From an uncultured Saprospiraceae bacterium (GTDB lineage Bacteria; Bacteroidota; Bacteroidia; Chitinophagales; Saprospiraceae), in NCBI GenBank assembly GCA_937926205.1, contig CALEYL010000008.1, forward strand, positions 157,594 through 221,593: 64,000 nt of DNA. The letters are read 5' to 3'. Below the pieces are notes generated by a model. That model made no database searches. It had not been told where the DNA came from and saw only the letters and a list, made by a program, of their open reading frames with translations. The position numbers were made by a program, and so were the translations under genes. Positions 1 to 12,500 of the stretch are shown here, piece after piece. Position 1 is the stretch's first letter. The number at the start of each line of letters is the position of its first letter.

Positions 1-255
1 GACTTTAATCACTTTGGGATATTTTTTGTCCAACTCCAGCATCTTACTCCAACTGGGCTGCATTCGTTCGTCGAAAGACTGAATTTCATACTCCGTACTG
101 CGATCCCTAAACAACAACATGTTTCCCCGCAGATCGCCAATGAGCTCGTAGCCCGCATCGTTACGCAGTGAAATTTCTTCAGAAACGGTGATTGTTTGCC
201 CAATTAATGAAGCGCTCCAGCAAAGCAGGAGTATGACAATAGAAATCCCTTTCAT
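1..255 (-). CDS. Secreted hypothetical protein, N-terminal part (cut by window edge)
   Basis: The reverse strand reads open from an ATG at 255 to the window edge, giving 85 residues with no stop. The first 20 or so residues (MKGISIVILLLCWSASLIGQ) form a typical signal peptide, with likely cleavage near the GQ, so the product is exported. The mature part seen so far starts TITVSEEISLRNDAGYEL and matches no family I can name. The downstream end of the gene lies outside the window. A different minus-strand frame is also open over 9-203 but has no signal peptide, so I treat it as a shadow. It is not clearly in an operon with the PorP-like gene behind it, because 166 nt without a gene separate them. 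Confidence 0.6.
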   Translation of the reverse strand, partial: MKGISIVILLLCWSASLIGQTITVSEEISLRNDAGYELIGDLRGNMLLFRDRSTEYEIQSFDERMQPSWSKMLELDKKYPKVIKV

Positions 256-421
256 AGCCTTTCTTAAATTTAAATTACAAATGCCGCTTTTCGCATCGCT
301 GCGAATAAAGTTACGGCATTGCACCTAAAAAAGGAACAAAAAAAAACGCAGCAGGTTCTCAGAAAGCAAGCAGACAGGCTTCAAACCGGGCATTTCGCAT
401 GAATTCAGGAATTATGCGGCT

Positions 422-1393
422 TTATTCTACAAACCGGTAAGCCGCATAAAATTCATAGCCGAGGCCCCGGGCGCGCCCGAAAGTGCCTATGTTGTAGGAG
501 CCCATAGCCCCGATGCGCATTACCGCGTCTTTCGGAAGCCCTTTCAGAAGGATGTAGCCAAGTTGTATCGCCAAAGTCTGATTGGTGCTGTAAGTCAGCC
601 CGGCCCAAAAAGCGTCCTGCTTTTCCATTTTCAGGGTGAGGTTGGCGTCCACTACATTTTGAGCACTGTAGTTGATCCAGACGGAGGGTTCAAAAAACAT
701 ATTTTCTTTAACGGAGCGATAACCGAATGTGGCGTTGGCGTGTACAGCACGTTTGAAGTTTGCCACACTACCGCTTGCCCTGAATTTCAGGTCGAATGGA
801 ACCAGTTGGTTTGCACCGAGTCCGGCAAAAAAGAAGCTTTTTTCGAAATCCCCCCTGCTGTACGAGGTATAAAAAACACCGGCCCCGGCATTGGGTATAA
901 TGGTCGTTACTTCGCCGCGCGGTACCGACAAATCGTCGTCGTCATTGACCACGACATCCACACCATCGGCGGTAAACTGTTGTAAAGTTGTACTTAGCCC
1001 AAACGACAACTGCCCTGCCTTACGACGCCTCGGCTTCAATTTATAGGCATAATTAAAGCCTGCCACGTTGCTTTGCAAAGGACGGGTTTCGTCGTGAAAA
1101 AAGAAGCCCCCGATGCTGGTATTCGATTTTTGAAACGGATACTGTACCGCGAGCGAAGCCGTAAGCGGCGCATCATCAAACCCAACCCACTGCTGGCGGT
1201 AATTGGCAGCCAGTTCCCAATAGTCCCAGACAGCCGTCATGGCAGGATTCCAGATGAAGCTGATGTCTGTAAACGGACTGCGATCAGGCAGCTGTTGCGC
1301 CTTGGCAGCAAAAGGAAGGAACATAAAAATCAAGCCGGCAAAGCCAAATAAATTCCGGATCGGGCGTATGGTATGGTAAAGAATGGATGACAT
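422..1393 (-). CDS. PorP/SprF family type IX secretion system membrane protein
   Basis: Predicted 323-residue outer-membrane beta-barrel of the PorP/SprF family. The sequence shows an N-terminal signal peptide ending near AAKAQ (residue 33), the family's early NPA motif (FIWNPAMTAVW, about residues 47-57), the YRQQW motif shortly after, and then alternating beta-strand segments to a terminal aromatic strand (YEFYAAYRFVE). Known members such as SprF act with one partner carrying a type B C-terminal domain (SprB) during secretion or surface attachment. It lies 55 nt downstream of such a partner (1449-3362) on the same strand, so the two probably form an operon. The exact start is uncertain: a shorter start would weaken the signal peptide, so the full frame is kept. 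Confidence 0.88.
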   Translation of the reverse strand: MSSILYHTIRPIRNLFGFAGLIFMFLPFAAKAQQLPDRSPFTDISFIWNPAMTAVWDYWELAANYRQQWVGFDDAPLTASLAVQYPFQKSNTSIGGFFFHDETRPLQSNVAGFNYAYKLKPRRRKAGQLSFGLSTTLQQFTADGVDVVVNDDDDLSVPRGEVTTIIPNAGAGVFYTSYSRGDFEKSFFFAGLGANQLVPFDLKFRASGSVANFKRAVHANATFGYRSVKENMFFEPSVWINYSAQNVVDANLTLKMEKQDAFWAGLTYSTNQTLAIQLGYILLKGLPKDAVMRIGAMGSYNIGTFGRARGLGYEFYAAYRFVE

Positions 1394-1448
1394 ATATTGA
1401 TGTGTTTTCGGCTGCTAATGATGAAAAATTTTCGCAGAATACCGGGCA

Positions 1449-3362
1449 TCAATCCCGAACGATCGTCAGTGTTTGTTTAATGGTACCGGATCGGAAAGCA
1501 AGTACATAGTAATAATTGGCAGCAGGCAGCGGGGAGCCGTTGTGGGTGCCGTCAAAACGCTCGTCATCGAGTTGGTAGTTGACCTTCTGGTAAACAAGAT
1601 CACCCCAACGATTGTAAATTTTCAGGGTATTCTGGCCAAATTTTCCGGCGCCCTGAAATTCCAGCACATCATTTTTCCCATCGCCATTCGGGGTAATCAT
1701 GTTGATGGCCCTGATGCTGGAAGCCGGATCGTCGCTGATCATCACCAAAACGGAATCTCTGGTAAAACAACCGTTTTGGTCCATGATTTCAACCACATAA
1801 ACCGTACTTTCCAAAGGTTGTACAACCGGATCGGGGACAAACTTATTGCTTACAGGAAAAGGAGCATCCTCCCAGGTGTAGAGCACGCCCCCTGAAGCTG
1901 CAAGCCGACCCTCCGTTTGGTAAGCAAGGCAGGTATCCTGGCCTGCCGTAGCGACCACTGCATGGGGCAATGCCCGTATGGATGCCGTGTCGGCGCCACA
2001 GGCATTCGACACAATCACCAGATATATCCCTTCGTATTGTGGTGCAGCCAATGGATTGGGGATGTCAAGGGCGCTCAGAGTACCGGAAGTATCGATCCAC
2101 TGGTAAAAATCGCCACCGGAGACTTGCAACTGAAAGGTGTCACCGGGGCAGGTCTGAAAGTAATCTAAAGGGAGCTGAGCCTGGGGCGCCTGGCCTGCAA
2201 CCACCTGCACCGTATCTGAAGCACTGCATCCCAGACTATTGCTTACGGTTACGCTGTAGGCTCCCGTCTGATTCACAGAAATGCTTTCGGTTACTGCCCC
2301 TGTGGACCATGCATAAGCGTCGTGAACCCCGGCCGAGATACTCAGTGGCGCTGTTCCGCATATAGATAAAGTGTCCGCCAGCGACAATTGGGGCGCATCC
2401 GGAGAAGTGATTTCAAAATCCAGGGTATCCCGACAGTTATTGGCGTCAACCACAATCGTGGAATAAGTCCCGGCTGCCAGGGTTTCAAAAATCCCCGACT
2501 GGTTCTGGCCTTCCCCTGCTATCTGAAACGAATAGGGTGCCGTACCTCCGCTTGCCGCAAACATCGCGCTTCCGGTAGGGCTGTCGCATGCAGAAGTGGC
2601 GCTTTCCGACAAGCTCAGTTCCAGCACCACTGGTTCTGTAATCTGGAAACTGGTATCGAGAAAAAGAGCGCCAACCAAATCAAAAACCTGTAAATCGTAA
2701 GTCCCGGGGTTCAGCTCTGAGACATTGGCTTCGTTTGAAGTAAAGCCATTCGGGCCAGTCCATGAAAAGTCGTAGCCTGTCGTTTCTCCCTGCAAAAGCA
2801 AGTTGATCGCGCCGTTGCCTGCACCGTTGCAGCGGACCTGGTTCACACCAAAAGTAATGGCGCCGGGTGCAATCACCAATACAGAGCCCGCCTCCTGATC
2901 CAGCAACACGGGATCGTAAATACCCGGCGTGGCGGTAGCCCTGAAAACTTGTATTGCCAGGGGCGTATCCGTTATCGTAATGGGCGTCTGATCGCCGGGA
3001 TTACCAGTTGTTTTGAAATAAAAAACGGCCAGAATGCTGCCATCGGGCAGTGTATGGCCGATACCTTCCACATCAAACCAGGAGAAACGAAGTTCGCCGT
3101 TTTGAGCCTGAAAATCGCCAATAGCGACATTTTCGAGGTCTGCAAGCTGGTTGGAAAGGTATTCGATGACAGAAACATCCCACTGAATGGAAAACTGCAG
3201 GCTTACGATTTCATCGAATTGCTGTGCACGCAGGGTAATGGCAACGGTGTCGCCCGTAAAGGAAACCGTATCAGTTAAGGACAAATTCAGCGATTGACTG
3301 AATGCCGGGGCAAAAAGCCACAGCGACAGTACAATGCTTAAAACCGGTTTAAAGCCTCTCAT
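1449..3362 (-). CDS. T9SS type B sorted surface protein with cohesin-like and SprB-like domains
   Basis: A 637-residue secreted protein. Order of parts: signal peptide (to about residue 22, SPAFSQS); a cohesin-like beta domain (about 25-165) resembling those of the giant neighbour; two SprB-like repeats (about 165-325, each with a SGG/PGTYD or AAGTYS turn and an NC motif); further Ig-like segments (about 325-545); and a gliding-motility-type C-terminal domain (about 550-637) beginning ITPNGDGKNDVLEF and containing IYNRWGDLVY. That last domain is the T9SS type B sorting signal, so export across the outer membrane through T9SS is expected. The following gene is a PorP/SprF protein, the usual partner of type B cargo. 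Function is probably adhesion or surface architecture, but the ligand is unknown. Confidence 0.88.
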   Translation of the reverse strand: MRGFKPVLSIVLSLWLFAPAFSQSLNLSLTDTVSFTGDTVAITLRAQQFDEIVSLQFSIQWDVSVIEYLSNQLADLENVAIGDFQAQNGELRFSWFDVEGIGHTLPDGSILAVFYFKTTGNPGDQTPITITDTPLAIQVFRATATPGIYDPVLLDQEAGSVLVIAPGAITFGVNQVRCNGAGNGAINLLLQGETTGYDFSWTGPNGFTSNEANVSELNPGTYDLQVFDLVGALFLDTSFQITEPVVLELSLSESATSACDSPTGSAMFAASGGTAPYSFQIAGEGQNQSGIFETLAAGTYSTIVVDANNCRDTLDFEITSPDAPQLSLADTLSICGTAPLSISAGVHDAYAWSTGAVTESISVNQTGAYSVTVSNSLGCSASDTVQVVAGQAPQAQLPLDYFQTCPGDTFQLQVSGGDFYQWIDTSGTLSALDIPNPLAAPQYEGIYLVIVSNACGADTASIRALPHAVVATAGQDTCLAYQTEGRLAASGGVLYTWEDAPFPVSNKFVPDPVVQPLESTVYVVEIMDQNGCFTRDSVLVMISDDPASSIRAINMITPNGDGKNDVLEFQGAGKFGQNTLKIYNRWGDLVYQKVNYQLDDERFDGTHNGSPLPAANYYYVLAFRSGTIKQTLTIVRD

Positions 3363-3450
3363 AGCTGTTAGATTTGGGATATCAGATAACAGACAAACGC
3401 ATGAAAGTCTGTGACCTTGTCGGCAGTATCAAAAAAAATGCCGCATATTG

Positions 3451-3486
3451 AAAAAAGCCCGGAGGCATATTAACCCCCGGGCTTAA
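3451..3486 (-). terminator. Intrinsic terminator of the giant surface-protein gene
   Basis: Read on the minus strand, 23 nt past the stop of the giant gene, an 8-bp stem (AAGCCCGG at 3455-3462 against CCGGGCTT at 3477-3484) closes a 14-nt loop and is followed by a run of six Ts (3451-3456). This is a standard intrinsic terminator and argues that the giant gene and the 1449-3362 gene are separate transcription units. Confidence 0.8.
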
Positions 3487-3508
3487 AGACTGTTTCAGGT
3501 GCTTTCGT

Positions 3509-6500
3509 TTATTTGTTAAGGACCACCATGGATTTTGTGGCCGCAAAAGCGCCTGCCTTCAGGGTGTAGAAATACACTCCGCCTGCAAGATTCAATTGCG
3601 TTAACTCAATCTGGTTGATGCCTTTTGCGTAATCTCCGGAAACCTGTTTGATTATTCTGCCCATTTCATCATAAAGGATCAGTTCGGCAGCCATTGCCTC
3701 CGGCAATTCAAAACGAATCGTCGTTTCGTTGCTTAAAGGGTTCGGCGTATTCTGGTACAATTCATACCTGCCATTTTGAACAACACCATCTTCCCAGCGC
3801 AATACGATGTTCAATCTTTCTGAACGGGCATTGTGCGCTTCTGTCCGCAGGGTTCCCGGTTCAATATTCAACACATCTGAAAGATCGGAAATGGCTGTTT
3901 TCGCACGGAAACGAATGGTAAAGATGTCTTCAGTTGCAAGTGCCGACACGCCACGACCTGCTGTATTAAACCAGCTCAGGCGAAGGCTTCCTAGCTTTTC
4001 ACCGGCAACCACATTCGAGAGTGCGGAGGATTGTCCGCCTTCGATCGACAGGAATTCCAATGCTTCCGGATCAAAGCCCAATGCAGTTTGGTAGCTGACG
4101 ATGTCATTGAAGTTTTCACTGCGGAAACGCACTTCTACTTCTTCACCAGCCTGTGCCCCTCTGCGCTTGCTGAGCAGAATCAGATCATCCTGATAGCGCT
4201 CTTCCAGATGGGTTCCCCCGTGGAACTGACCGGGATCGGCCTGGCCAAGGATATCTCCGACCTTTACTCCAACAAAATCAGCAGTCAGGCTGCTCATCAG
4301 CATCATCGTATCGCGGTTCCTGTATGGGAATACGTTGTAAGCATTGAAATCGTCCGGCATATTGCCATCAGAGGCAACAAAAACCCAGGACGGACAATTG
4401 AGGAAGCGATCCCTTGCACCAATGATCAGCTGCTGGATCAGGAAAAGGTCCAGCGTTGTAAAGGCATCGTTGCAGTTGGCATCCCCGGCAATCACCTGAT
4501 AAGGCGAATAAATCTGCGGCGGGTCAAGCCCCAGAATGAAACGCTGTCCAATAAACAAGGCGTAGGTAGAAAGACCGTTTGCATGCAGGGTATCCTTTTG
4601 TGCCTCAAGAATGTACTCTTCATTCAAAGGCAGATCAGGCAGCATATAATGTCCGGTTTGATCCGTCATTTCGGCTGCGACCATACTGCCATCTGTAGCG
4701 CGAACCAGTGCATTCGGAATGCCTTCACCCCAGAAGGTTGTCACCTCTCCGCTGGCCATACCTGTATTGCCCACTGTTGCACGGCCCAGAACGGTCATGT
4801 GCGGCAACACAACCCCCGTGCCCCCAACCATGCTGCCTACTTCAACCGCGAGTGGCGTGTTGACCAGGAAGATGTCGGTAGAGCTGCCTACCGGACCAGT
4901 TAACTGTACCGTCAGATAGAACAGGATGTCGTTTTGGTTCACCGCTAAGCCCTGGCCGCTGTTACTGAAGTAATTGAATGTCTTGTTAATCGGACTAAAC
5001 TGCGGCGAAATTACACCGGGTGTAACCCCGCTGATAATCGCTACCGCCGGGTTTTGCAGACTAACAGAACCGGCCAGTGATACCAGATTCTGGCAGTTTT
5101 GAATCCTTACCGGAATCTGAATGGTTGACCCTTGCACACCCGTTACTTCGCCAACATCCAGAATAACCAGGTTGGATGGCAGGACAATGTTCACGGTTTT
5201 GCAAATATTGGTCGTCCCACAGGCATTCATCACCGACAAACAAACCTGATAACTGCCGGCGCCGTAGTACTGGTGAACTGGGTTGGTCGCCGTAGAGGTC
5301 GTACCATCACCGAATGACCAGAGGTAAGCAGCACCGGGAGTAGAGGTATTGGTAAAGGTCGTTGTCAGTCCCGAAGTCGTATGCGTAAAGTTGGCCACGG
5401 ACGCGGGAATCTGACCGTCTATCCAAATGGCTTCACTTTCATAAACACAACCGTTTCCATCCGTAATGGTAATGATGTAATCGCCACTGATCAGTCCGGC
5501 AATCTTATACTGATAATCCTGCCAGACCACCGTACCTGAGGCTGGCCCATTCCAGTGGATCGTATATGGCGGTGCACCGTGCTGTACGATGATGCCGATA
5601 GCGCCGGCCATCACACAGTTTCCGTCTATGACCGAGAAGATTGCGTCTAAGTTATCCGGAGAGTTGACCAACTGCGTGGAAAGATTTTCCGTACAGCCGT
5701 TCAAATCTGTTATGGTAATGAAAAATACACCGGTCGGTAAATTGTTGATCGTATAGCTCGAAGCTGAAGTGATCGCTGAGCCCATGCTGTTTGTACCATT
5801 CCATGTAATGGTAAACGGCGGATGCAAACCATTAATGTTAACCGTAATAGAGCCAGGACCGTCGCAAGCGCCCGGATGGACTGACAGCGAACCAGATAAA
5901 TCATCCGGTTCATTGGTCAATACAACCGTCTGTTGCCCCATACAATTGTACAGGTCCGTGACTTTTATCGTGTAAGTACCGCCCGGCAGGTTCGGAATGT
6001 CGTAGAAGTTGCCACTGGTTGTCGTACTGCCGTTAACAGGCCCCGTCCACATGATCGTGAATGGCGGCGTCCCGTTGAGCATATCAATCCAGATGGAACC
6101 CAGGTTACCGCAAACGCCGTTTACAGCGGTTACATCAATGCTGAGACCATTGTTTGTATTCACGATGGTCACGGTTTGTGCATCGGTGCAACCACTGGCA
6201 TCTGTAACAGAGATGTTGTAGGTACCGTTTGGCGTATTCGAGATCGTATAGCTGGTGCCGAAGGTAGAAACGTTGCCGGAAACCGGACCATTCCATGTAA
6301 TGGTATACCCTGGCATTCCTCCTGTAATGTTCACCGTAATAAACCCGTTCTGGCCGCAAAGACCATTGTGCGGTACTGCATTAAGATCCAGGTTAAAGGC
6401 TGGCGAAGTCAGAACGATTGTTTTGGTATTTGTACAACCATTGGCATCCACAACCGTCACCACATATGTTCCTCCCGCTAAGTTCGGAATGTTAAACAAG

Positions 6501-9500
6501 GTATTCGAAGTCGTTTGAGAACCGCTTGAAGGCCCTGTCCAGCTAATGGTGTAGTTGGGGGCGCCACCGGTAATCGTGGCACTGATGGAAGCCAGGGAAA
6601 CGCAGGTCGCGTTGGTACCCGTCAGGCTCAAATTGACTGAACCGCTGGTCGTAATATTGACCACTTTGGTGTCAAAACAACCATTTACATCTGTAATGCC
6701 AACGGTATAGGAACCGGCTTGCAGGTTCGGGATATTGAAGGTCGTATTCCCGCTCGTTGCAGAGCCGCTGGTCGGGCCGCCCCAGGTAATTGTAAACGGC
6801 GGGTTGCCACCATTCGCGCTCACCGTAATTGAGCCTGCCTGGCCGCAAAGCCCGTTGATACCTGTTGCCGTCAGTTCCAGATCATCTTCTGTATTAATCA
6901 GCGACGTTGTTTCAGTTTCCGAACAACCATTGGAATCGGTTACCGTAATATTATAGGTGCCACTCGGCAGACCTGTAATCGTGTAAGCGCCACCGGAATT
7001 GGTGGTTGAGCCGCTTTCCGGACCACTCCACATAATGTTGTACGTTCCGGAACCACCGCTGATGATCAATCCGACAGAGCCTTCCTGGCCACAGAGCCCG
7101 ACATTTGCAGTATCTGTAATGTCAATATCGTTTTCACTAACCGTTACCGTAGCCGACATTTGCTGTGAGCATCCGTTACTGCCCGTAACCATCAGGGTAT
7201 AAGTACCTGAAGGAAGGTTCGGAATATTATAGCTGTTGGCTCCTGTAGTGGCTGAACCAGAAACAGGACCTGCCCAGACAATTGTATATGCCGGCGTTCC
7301 GCTGGTAATGTTGATCAAAATGGAGCCATTCTGACCGCAAATCCCGTTGGTGACCGTTCGGGTGAAACTGAGGTTATTGGCCGTGTTCGTCAGCGTAATC
7401 GTTACGGTATCGTTACAGCCATTGACATCTGTTACCACAATGGTATAAGCGCCACTTGGCAGGTTAACAATGTTGTAAGAAGTGTTACCCGTACTTGTCG
7501 AACCACTTACCGGACCTGACCACGTGATATTATAAGGTGCCGTACCGCCCGTTATGCTCACCAGAATCGACCCGTTTGCTCCGCAAAGTCCGGGCGTTGC
7601 AACGGCTGTCGCATCCAGCGTATTGAGTCCGTTGGTCAACGTAATCGTTACCGTATCTGTACATCCATTGGCGTCTGTCGCCACAATGACGTACGTGCCG
7701 CTTGGCAGGTTGAGGATGTTGTAGAAGTTGTTGCTCGTCGTCGTGCTGCCGTTGACCGGGCCCGTCCACACAATGGTGTATGGCGTCGTGCCCCCCGTAA
7801 TGCCCAGATGAATCTGGCCATTCTGACCGCAAACTCCAGGAACCGCAACTCCCGTTAGATCCAGTGTATTGAGCCCATTTGTCAATATGATCGTTACGGT
7901 ATCGGTGCAACCATTGGCGTCTGTCACCACAATGACGTACGTGCCGCTTGGCAGGTTGAGGATGTTGTAGAAGTTGTTGCTCGTCGTCGTGCTGCCGTTG
8001 ACCGGGCCCGTCCACACAATGGTGTATGGCGTCGTGCCCCCCGTAATACCCAGATGAATCTGGCCATTCTGACCGCAAACGCCAGGAATTGCCACCCCGG
8101 TAAGGTCGAGGGTATTCGGAATGTTGGTCAGCGTAATCACAACGGTATCGGTACAACCATTAACATCCGTCACCACAATGGTGTAGGTGCCACTCGGCAG
8201 GTTAAGGATGTTGTAGAAGTTGTTGCTCGTTGTCGTGGTGCCGTTGACCGGGCCCGTCCACACAATGGTGTATGGCGTCGTGCCCCCCGTAATGCCAAGG
8301 TGAATCTGACCATTCTGGCCACATACGCCCGGCACAGCCACTCCGGTCACATCTACCGGGTTGCCGCCGTTGACAAGAATCACAACAACGCTGTCTGTAC
8401 AACCATTGGCATCCGTCACCACAATGGTATATGTACCGCTCGGAAGGTTGAGGATGTTGTAGAAGTTGTTGCTCGTCGTGGTACTGCCATTGACCGGGCC
8501 TGTCCAAACGATGGTATAAGGTATTGATCCTCCTGTGATTCCCAGGTGAATCTGCCCGTTCTGGCCACAAACTCCAGGAATAGCCACGCCAATTACCTCA
8601 AGTGTATTGACGCCATTCACCAGCGTGATGACGACAGTATCTGTACAACCATTGGCATCCGTCACCACCATGGTATAGGTGCCGTTTGGCAGGTTGAGGA
8701 TGTTGTAGAAATTGTTGCTCGTCGTCGCAGTACCATTCACGGTACCGGTCCAAACAATGGTATAGGGCGTTGTACCTCCTGTAATCCCCAGGTGGATTTG
8801 CCCATTCTGGCCACACACTCCCGGAATAGCCACCCCGGTGACATCGACCTGATTCTGAGTACCCGGAAGGGTAATAATTTCCACATCTGTACAACCATTC
8901 GCATCTGTCAGGAAAATGGTATAGGTGCCTCCCGGCAGGTTTGGAATGTTGTATCCGTTGCCGGTTAATGTTGTGGAGCCGCTCACCGGTCCGGTCCATG
9001 TGAGTATATATGGCGCCTGGGAGTTTATAATGTCTACCCAGATGGCGCCAAGTTGCCCGCATAATCCGGGAATCGGCGTCAAAACCAGACGATTGTTCGG
9101 TTCCTGGTAAATGATGACTGTTTTGATCACCATACAACCGGTGGCATCCGTCACCTTAATGGTATAAGTGCCCGGAGGCAGGTCCATAATTTCGAAAGCA
9201 CCGGTGGTAGATGTCCCCGAACCGGAACTTGGGCCTGTCCAGATGATTGTATAAGTTGGCGAACCGCCGATAATATCAATCCAAATCCAGTTGTATTGGC
9301 CGCAGCCATTATTGATGAGTGCAGTATTGACAACATAGGTTGCAGAAGACGAGGTGACCACGACCACTTCCGAATCCGTACAGCCATTGGCGCCGGTTAC
9401 AGTTACGATGTAGGTGCCCGGAGGCAGGTTCGGAATGTTGTATCCGTTACCCTGAATGGTAATAGAACCGCTGACCGGGCCCGTCCAGGTGATGACGTAC

Positions 9501-12500
9501 GGCGCAGAGCCGTTGGTAATATCCAGCCAGATAGAACCATTCATTCCGCATAAGCCCGGAATTGGCGTTGTAATGATGTTGAGGTTACCGCTTGCATTGA
9601 TGGTAACCGTATTGGAACCGCTGCAACCATTGGAAGCAGTAACCGTCACGGTATACGTACCGGCAGGAAGCTGGTTGATCTGGTAGTTGGTATTGCTTGT
9701 CATGGCCGAGCCGCTCACCGGTCCGTTCCAGACAATGGTATAAGGTCCTGAACCGCCGCTTGTAATGACATTGATGGCCCCGTATTGCTGGGCACAGTTG
9801 GCATTATTGGCAACGAGTGTCACGGAAATATTACCCCCCTGATTGAGTACCGTAAAGGTTTTGGTTCCCGTACAACCGTTAGCCGCAACGACCGTCACAA
9901 CATAGGTTCCGGCGGGTAAATTGAAGATATTGTATCCATTCCCCTGAATCGTGGTAGATCCGCTGACCGGGCCTGTCCAACTGACCGTATATGGACCGGT
10001 ACCACCAAGGATATCGAGCCAGATGGCGCCGAATTGCACACAAGTTGCATGTGTGACAATCCCCTGCAGGGTCAGGCCACCGCCCGTATTGGTTATGGTT
10101 ACGTTTTTATTTCGGGAGCACCCCTGAGCATCCGTTACCTGAATGACGTAAGCCCCGGGAGGCAGGTTGTTGATGGTAAAGTTGGAAGCCGCTGTTGACG
10201 TTGAACCGCTGACTGGTCCGTTCCAGGTGATCAGATAGTTTGGCGAACCGCCTATCATGGTCACCAAAATAGAACCAGGCTGGCCGCAAACACCATTCGA
10301 CCCGGTAGCATTGATGACAAAGTTGCCGCCGGAGATGATGTAGACGGTATGCGTGCTGCTGCAACCGTTGGCATCGGTGATGTACACCGTATAGGAGCCG
10401 CCGGGCAGGTTGGCAATGCTGTACCAGTTATTGCTGGTGGTTGCAGAGCCGCTTGCCGGTCCCGTCCAGTTAATCGTATATGGCGCCGCTCCGTTGTTGA
10501 TGTCGACCCAAATCGAACCAGGTTGCCCGCACCCGCCGTTATTGGCAGTTACATAGGTGGACAAACTTCCGCCTGCGTTGTTGACGTAGACTGTTTTATA
10601 TCCCGAACACCAGTTGCCGTCTTCCACAAAAATGGAGTAGGTGCCGGAGGGCAAATTTTGAATGACATAGTTTGGATTGGAAGTCGTGGCACTGCCATTC
10701 ACCGGTCCGTTCCAATTGATGATGTAAGGAGCAGAGCCATTGGTGATGTTCACGATAATAGAACCCGACTGCCCGCAAACGCCATTACCTGCAGTCGCTG
10801 TGATGTTGAGGTAACTGCTTTGGAGTGTTACAACTCTTGTTTGAGTGCACCAGTTTCCATCCTCTATGGTGATGGTGTAGGTACCTCCGGGCAGGTTGAT
10901 GATGTTGAAATTAGAAGCGTTGCTGGTGGCATACCCGCTGATCGGGCCGGAAACAGTGATGTTGTAGGGCGGTACGCCTCCCGTTGTATTGATTTGAATA
11001 TAACCAGGCTGTCCACAAGCTCCCGGATGCGGGGTCGCTGTAAAGTTAAAGCTGCTGCTGCCCTGTGTAATGGTCGCATATTTAATGATGGAGCAACCAT
11101 TCGCAGAAGTAATGGAAATGGTATAATTACCTGCTGGCAGGTTGGTGATGTTAAAGCTGGAACTGTTCGTCGTCAGGGAAGTATTGACCGGCCCGCTGAC
11201 ATAGATATTATAAGGCGCCTGCCCATTTAGAATGACTACAGAAAGATAGCCCGACATACCACAGGTTGCCCCGTGTGGCGTCACATAAGCATTGAGGTTA
11301 CCCCCGGAGGCTACCGTGACGATTTCCGTGTCAGAGCATCCGAAACAATCCGTTTTGGTAATGATATAGGTTCCTGCAGGAAGGTTGGGTATGGTGTTGG
11401 TATTGGCGTAAGTTGCAAAAGTGCCCGATACCGGTCCGCTGTAGGAAACAATGTAGCCCGGGTGCCCCCCGTAGGAAGTTACTGTAATGGAGCCGTTGTT
11501 CTGACTACATCCTGCAGGCGTAGAGGTCGCGCTGACAATGCTGAAATTACAGGCGGATGTACAATTGACAGTAAGGGTATAGGGTGAAGTAGCCCCATTA
11601 TAACCATCTACCACTACATAATAAAGTCCGGGTTGCAGGAATGCCGTAATGCTTTCATTCGCATTCCCGGCATTTTGACTGTAATTGAGGCAATCGCCGC
11701 GATCACAGGAATTCAGCAGGAACAATTCCAGGTTATTGGTCAAACCACTCAGGTTGATCGTCACCTGTCCTGCCTGGGTTACAGAAAAATAATGTACAAT
11801 TTCCGGACCATTATTCTCAACGTTCAGAACGTTCCCACAACCATAAAGGGACACGTCGTCGTGGCCATTGATGTTGTTGCCATTATAAGGTTGTCCGCAA
11901 ACCAAAGGCACTGCATCGCCACAGTAAAGATACCCGCAGCTCACTTCAAGCCGGTAATCGCCCTGTGAGCCAGCATATTGGCCATCAACTACAATATAGT
12001 AGGTGCCAATAGGGGCGTCTTCAAGAATAATGCCTTCGTTGTTGGTTTGACTGTTGCTGGTGGTGCTCGACCGGAGACAGGTCAGCTGATTACAATTACC
12101 CGTCAGCAAAAAGAGGTCCAAATCCATATTCGGCGTCAGGATCTCAATACCGATTTGAAGGTCGCCTGCCGTCGTTTTATTCAGGACGTATACCCGGTCA
12201 TTTCCCAGAAAGGTGCCTCCCGAACATCCGGGGTAAGCAGAAATCTGGTTGCCCGCACCCACGGTGGTTTCATAAGGAAAATAATCGCCGCACTGAATCG
12301 GAATTGCTTCGGCGCACCAGGGCGAACTAACACCACAAACCCCTGGTGTATAAGACATTACCCCTGCTGCATCCGCAACGCATGAGTTGCTGTAAGTGAC
12401 GCCGTTACATCCACAGACGGGATTGTAGATCGTCGGACATACCGCATTCGGGTTCATGTTTTGGGGATTTACGCAAATCGTATTGCAGCTCCCCGCAGTA

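Noticed and set aside
7530..8156. A long reading frame on the minus strand, out of phase with the giant gene, rich in Trp, His and Arg.
   Set aside because: It is a shadow of the SprB repeats; its own repetitive pattern comes from the 246-bp units. The true frame has the conserved residues.
5400..11560. A regular 246-bp spacing that could look like a CRISPR or satellite array.
   Set aside because: The units are coding, far too long for CRISPR, and keep the protein frame with SprB-type residues.
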